DNA of 17,348 nt from an uncultured Clostridia bacterium (GTDB taxonomy: Bacteria > Bacillota > Clostridia > Lachnospirales > CAG-274): assembly GCA_947629215.1 (NCBI GenBank), contig CANRCU010000016.1, forward strand, positions 1 to 17,348, given 5' to 3'. The stretch's first letter is position 1. The number at the start of each line of letters is the position of its first letter. The notes beneath the pieces are model-generated. The model searched no databases and was not told the DNA's origin. It saw only the letters and a program-made list of their open reading frames with translations. Of this stretch, positions 14,188 to 17,348 are shown one piece after another. The translations under genes were made by a program, and so were the position numbers.

Positions 14188-15495
14188 ATTTTAATACAGC
14201 AGATAATAGCATTGTTTATTATAATAGTTTTAAAAGGGTGGGTCACGGCTGTTTCTACGGCGCTGAGAGTTCTGGATCTGAAAAGAGCAAAGTATATCTC
14301 CGATACCGACAAGGTGACGGAAGCAAAGCTGAACGCCGCCCTTGACAAATCAGAAACATATAATAATACAGCAGGTTTTGTTACGGCAATATTCAGCATA
14401 CTTACCGGTGTTATCATGGCATACGGGCTTTCGTCTTGGGTAAGATACCTTATGCTCGAAAACGATAATTCGGGTATATTGGTGGCTGTTGTTGCTGTTA
14501 TAGTCTTTATTTATTTATTTGCTTTTATAAGTATAGTTCTGCCTAAATATCTTGCGGATATTTATCCCGATAAGCTGGTCATAAACTGCGTATGGATACT
14601 GGAGTTCCTTTCGGTAGTGTTGTTCCCTATCGTGTTTATTATGGATATTTCATATAAATTGATAGAGCTTATTTTTGGCGACCACAGCTCCGAAAATGAG
14701 GAAGTCAGCGAGGGAGAGATACTTAAAATGGTAGATGCGGGCGGTGAAAGCGGCGGGATAGACGAAATTGAGAAGGAAATGATAAATAATATTTTCGATT
14801 TTGACGATAAAATAGTCGGTGAGATAGCAACTCACCGCAAAGATATTGTCGGTTTGGAAGTCAATACACCGCTTGATGAGATAATACAGATAATAACCGC
14901 GGAAAAATATTCCCGTCTGCCTGTCTATGAAGAAAATATCGATAATATAGTCGGGGTGCTTAACACCAAAGACCTTATGACAACGCTTATTGTCAGAGGA
15001 AATGACGGTTTTGACCTGAAAGACCTTTTGCGCGAACCGGAGTATGTGCCGTTCAACAAAAAGACCGACGAACTTTTTGCGGAAATGCAGAGAAAAAAAT
15101 TCCATATGTCCATTATTGTTGACGAATACGGCGGTACTGCCGGTATCGTTACAATGGAGGATCTTATAGAAGAGATAATGGGCAACATACAAGACGAATA
15201 TGACGAGGAGGAAGTACCCGAAATAACCGTACAGGAGGATAATTCGGTGCTTATAGAGGGCAAGACCAGCCTTGAGGACGTTGCCGAAGAACTGGATATT
15301 GAGATGCCCGTTGAGGAATATGATACGCTTGGCGGCTTTATTGTCGGTCAGATGGGTCATATCCCCGATGAGTATGAAGACATTGTGATAGAATATGCCG
15401 ATTATACATTTATTGTTGAAAAAATAGAGGATAAACGCGTTGTGACGGTTAAAGCCGTTAAAAAAGAAAAAAACGAAGAAGAAACTAAAGAATGA
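14188..15495 (+). CDS. CNNM/CorC-type transporter-associated membrane protein (DUF21, two CBS, CorC/HlyC domain)
   Basis: The order is a membrane domain of the DUF21/CNNM type (~1-165, four hydrophobic stretches), a CBS pair (~215-335; KYSRLPVYEENIDNIVGVLNTKDL and MSIIVDEYGGTAGIVTMEDLIEEIMGNI) and a CorC/HlyC C-terminal domain (~350-425; TLGGFIVGQMGHIP). Relatives are annotated hemolysin or Mg/Co efflux proteins; magnesium homeostasis is the best supported role. The GGAGG at 14174-14178 points to a start at ATT 14188, 9 bases downstream. The TTG at 14167 lies upstream of that site and lacks one of its own. No in-frame ATG or GTG occurs nearby. It follows ribF closely and ends ~25 bases before rnpB. 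Confidence 0.9.
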   Translation: MLIQQIIALFIIIVLKGWVTAVSTALRVLDLKRAKYISDTDKVTEAKLNAALDKSETYNNTAGFVTAIFSILTGVIMAYGLSSWVRYLMLENDNSGILVAVVAVIVFIYLFAFISIVLPKYLADIYPDKLVINCVWILEFLSVVLFPIVFIMDISYKLIELIFGDHSSENEEVSEGEILKMVDAGGESGGIDEIEKEMINNIFDFDDKIVGEIATHRKDIVGLEVNTPLDEIIQIITAEKYSRLPVYEENIDNIVGVLNTKDLMTTLIVRGNDGFDLKDLLREPEYVPFNKKTDELFAEMQRKKFHMSIIVDEYGGTAGIVTMEDLIEEIMGNIQDEYDEEEVPEITVQEDNSVLIEGKTSLEDVAEELDIEMPVEEYDTLGGFIVGQMGHIPDEYEDIVIEYADYTFIVEKIEDKRVVTVKAVKKEKNEEETKE

Positions 15496-15519
15496 GTATT
15501 ATTTTTGACAGAAATAAAA

Positions 15520-15848
15520 AAGTCGGGCAGATGTTCGCATGCTTTTGGCATGAGGAAAGTCCGAGCTGCACAGAGCAGGGTGCCGGATAACGTCCGGTGG
15601 AGGCGACTCTAAGGATAGTGCAACAGAAATAAACCGCCTGTTTTTACAGGTAAGGGTGGAAAGGTAAGGTAAGAGCTTACCGCGCTTTTGGCAACAAAGG
15701 CGGCTCTGTAAACCCCACCTGCAGCAAGGTCATTGGGATTCATGGATTGCTCGTCTTATCCCATAAATCGACCGCTGAAGCCCTTCGGTGACGATTGGCT
15801 TAGACAGATGAACATCAAATACAGAACTCGGCTTACAGCCCGGCTTTT
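15520..15848 (+). ncRNA. rnpB: RNase P RNA (bacterial, type A-like)
   Basis: The RNA subunit of RNase P, the ribozyme that trims tRNA 5' ends. Conserved cores are plain: GAGGAAAGTCCGAGCTGCAC with GCAGGGTGCCGG (15552 onward), GTGCAACAGAAATAAACCGCC, AAGGTAAGGTAAGAGCTTACC, GTAAACCCCACCTGCAGCAAGG, and TAGACAGATGAAC with ACAGAACTCGGCTTACAG at the 3' side, forming P4. P1 pairs AAGTCGGGC (15520-15528) with GCCCGGCTT (15838-15846), which sets the ends. P15 is TGGGAT/ATCCCA (15734-15763). It lies ~25 bases after the CBS/CorC gene with no clear promoter between, so it may be processed from the operon transcript. An 81-residue frame starting at 15733 inside and beyond it is not a gene. Confidence 0.96.
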
Positions 15849-15855
15849 TTACAAT

Positions 15856-15948
15856 AAAAGCATCATACCGTTTTTACCGAACGGAAAACCGCGCCTTTAC
15901 GGCAAAACGGTTTTCCGTACAAAGCAATTAACGGTCATGATGCTTTTT
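15856..15948. terminator. Long nested hairpin, probable bidirectional terminator between rnpB and ppk
   Basis: AAAAGCATCATACCGTT (15856-15872) pairs with AACGGT, a bulged C, then ATGATGCTTTT (15930-15947), a 17-base-pair outer stem. Inside it, ACGGAAAACCG (15881-15891) pairs perfectly with CGGTTTTCCGT (15908-15918), and GCC/GGC (15893-15903) closes a small apical loop. TTTTT follows on the plus strand and TTTTATTG on the minus strand. It lies between convergent rnpB and ppk, and its right end includes the ppk stop codon. Confidence 0.75.
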
Positions 15949-17348
15949 ATATTTCATTATTGCCGAATACGGGCTTGAATATCTCCTTTGTATTTTCGGT
16001 CGCGCATTCTTCGGCATATTTTTTGGCGGCGGCATAAAAGGCGCTTTGGGCGTGTATAGACTCTTTCCCGCGCCTGTCGACGCGTTTGTAGCGTATACTT
16101 TTAGGCTGCTGTATCCTTGCGTGGGTCGTGTCCTTCAGCGTTGTGTCAAGGATAGTAAGAAGCTTGTCTTTAAGTTTTTCGTCCTCTATCTCAAAAGCAA
16201 CTTCGACACGTCTGTCAAGGTTTCGCGGCATCCAATCGGCGGAGGAAAGATATATTACGGGGCTGTCGTTGTTTTCAAAATAATATATGCGGCTGTGTTC
16301 AAGAAATCTGCCCACAATGCTTGTAACGGTTATATTGTCGCTTATACCCGGAACACCGGAACGCAGGCAGCATATACCGCGCACGATAAGCTTTATCTCG
16401 ACGCCCGCCCGGGAGGCGGCATACAAAAGGTCTATTATCTTTACATCTACAAGAGAGTTCATTTTGGCAATTATTTTTGCCGGTCTGCCATTTAAAGCGT
16501 TTTCTGTTTCACGCTTTATGGCTGCGGAAAACATCTGCCTAAGACCTGTCGGGGCAACTGCTATACGGCTCCAGCCCGATTCGCGCGAATAACCCGTCAA
16601 TACGTTAAAAAGAGCGGACACATCCTTTGCATAGCTTTCTTTTGCCGTAAACAAGCCGAGATCGGTATATATTTTGGCTGTTTTGTCATTGTAATTGCCT
16701 GTACCGAGATGAACGTAACGGCGAATGCCGTCTTCCTCCTGACGAACGACAAGACAGAGTTTACAATGCGTTTTAAGACCGACAAGACCGTAAATGACGT
16801 GACAGCCTGCCCGTTCAAGCTTCCTTGCCCAGATAATGTTGTTTTCTTCGTCAAAACGTGCTTTTAATTCCACAAGCGCAGTTACCTGTTTCCCGTTTTC
16901 GGCAGCCTGTATAAGAGCGCCTATTATGGGCGAATTGCCCGAAACACGGTACAAAGTCTGTTTTATGGCAAGAACATCGGGATCGTTTGCAGCCGACTTG
17001 ACAAAATTGACAACGGCATCAAAACTGTCATAGGGGTGGTGTAAAAGCAGATCTCCGTCTTTTATAACATCAAAAATATTTCTTTCGTTAAATTCGGGGC
17101 GCGGAATAGGCGGCAGGGGCAAATCGCAAAGCTCCGGAAAGCCGGGTATACCTCCTATCGCAAAACAAACGGTAAGGTCAAGAGGACCGTTTATGCGGTA
17201 TATGCTTTCTTCTTCCGCATTAAGCTGCGATACAAGAAAATCAAAGCTTGTCTTGGTCATATTTTTTTCTATCTCAAGCCTTACAAGCTGACCCCTCATT
17301 CTTTGTTTTATACTCTCCTCAATTTCGATAAGCAGATCGTGGGCATCT
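15947..17348 (-). CDS. ppk: Polyphosphate kinase 1 (partial, N-terminus beyond right edge)
   Basis: PPK1 polymerises phosphate from ATP into polyphosphate at the membrane. About 466 C-terminal codons are present; the frame continues open to base 17348 (AHDLLIEIEESIKQRMRGQL), so the Met at 17299 is internal. Diagnostic pieces: LLHHPYDSFDAVVNFVKSAA, VLAIKQTLYRVSGNSPI, LVELKARFDEENNI, VHLGTGNYNDKTA, which carries the phosphorylated catalytic His, IVRGICCLRSGVPG, and the second conserved His in the HSRIYYF segment, with YLSSADWMPRNLDRRVEVAFEI. The stop TAA (15949-15947) lies in the right arm of the shared terminator. Polyphosphate links to stress survival. Confidence 0.97.
   Translation of the reverse strand, partial: DAHDLLIEIEESIKQRMRGQLVRLEIEKNMTKTSFDFLVSQLNAEEESIYRINGPLDLTVCFAIGGIPGFPELCDLPLPPIPRPEFNERNIFDVIKDGDLLLHHPYDSFDAVVNFVKSAANDPDVLAIKQTLYRVSGNSPIIGALIQAAENGKQVTALVELKARFDEENNIIWARKLERAGCHVIYGLVGLKTHCKLCLVVRQEEDGIRRYVHLGTGNYNDKTAKIYTDLGLFTAKESYAKDVSALFNVLTGYSRESGWSRIAVAPTGLRQMFSAAIKRETENALNGRPAKIIAKMNSLVDVKIIDLLYAASRAGVEIKLIVRGICCLRSGVPGISDNITVTSIVGRFLEHSRIYYFENNDSPVIYLSSADWMPRNLDRRVEVAFEIEDEKLKDKLLTILDTTLKDTTHARIQQPKSIRYKRVDRRGKESIHAQSAFYAAAKKYAEECATENTKEIFKPVFGNNEI

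Noticed and set aside
15505..15510. TTGACA just before rnpB as its -35 box
   Set aside because: A 17-base spacer would place the -10 inside the mature RNA, and no TATAAT-like hexamer is there.
15733..15978. An 81-residue open frame over the 3' part of rnpB
   Set aside because: It lies within the conserved RNase P RNA and the following hairpin, with no ribosome site and no protein-like pattern.

Overview
This window looks like chromosome from a low-to-mid GC Firmicute, most likely class Clostridia near Ruminococcus/Oscillospiraceae. That placement is an inference from strong AGGAGG-type ribosome binding sites, sigma-A type promoters (TTGACA/TATAAT, 17-bp spacers), the rimP-nusA-rnpM-ylxQ-infB-rbfA order, a PadR/DUF1700 pair and a type-A-like RNase P RNA. 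No species can be named from sequence alone.

Layout. (1) 1-1276, minus: the N-terminal part of an exported stalk-domain/AMIN protein, probably a cell-wall amidase, running off the left edge. (2) 1411-3912, minus: a stress/redox run of trxA, proA and a lone hypC-like gene. trxA was once preceded by a flavoprotein of the thioredoxin-reductase type. Only that gene's first ~25 and last ~28 codons remain, still with a near-perfect promoter at the old start and an ATGA overlap with trxA at the old end. The middle has been replaced by an AT-rich segment carrying its own promoter and a 130-residue membrane protein. (3) 4093-6008, plus: a PadR regulator, a DUF1700/HAAS membrane protein and a small membrane-anchored exported protein. 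(4) 6087-15495, plus: a translation/transcription superoperon (rimP, nusA, rnpM, ylxQ, infB, rbfA, nrnA, truB, ribF, CBS/CorC-type membrane protein), with a strong promoter and a perfect 10-bp leader hairpin before rimP. (5) 15520-15848, plus: RNase P RNA (rnpB), about 25 bases behind the last gene of that operon. (6) 15856-15948: a long nested hairpin acting as a shared terminator. (7) 15947-17348, minus: the C-terminal part of polyphosphate kinase (ppk), running off the right edge.

How the genes fit together. The superoperon joins ribosome maturation (RimP, RbfA), transcription elongation/antitermination (NusA), initiation (IF2), RNA modification and turnover (TruB, NrnA) and RNase P control (RnpM); its RNA target rnpB lies at the far end of the same run. 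Translation starts are often non-ATG: TTG for padR, the exported protein, infB and ribF; GTG for rimP and truB; and probably ATT for the CBS/CorC gene.

The most notable findings are the trxB-like gene gutted and replaced by a foreign membrane ORF, the orphan hypC, the altered L15 loop of RNase P RNA, and the rimP leader hairpin. I saw no clear undescribed defence or mobile system, CRISPR array, tRNA or insertion sequence.
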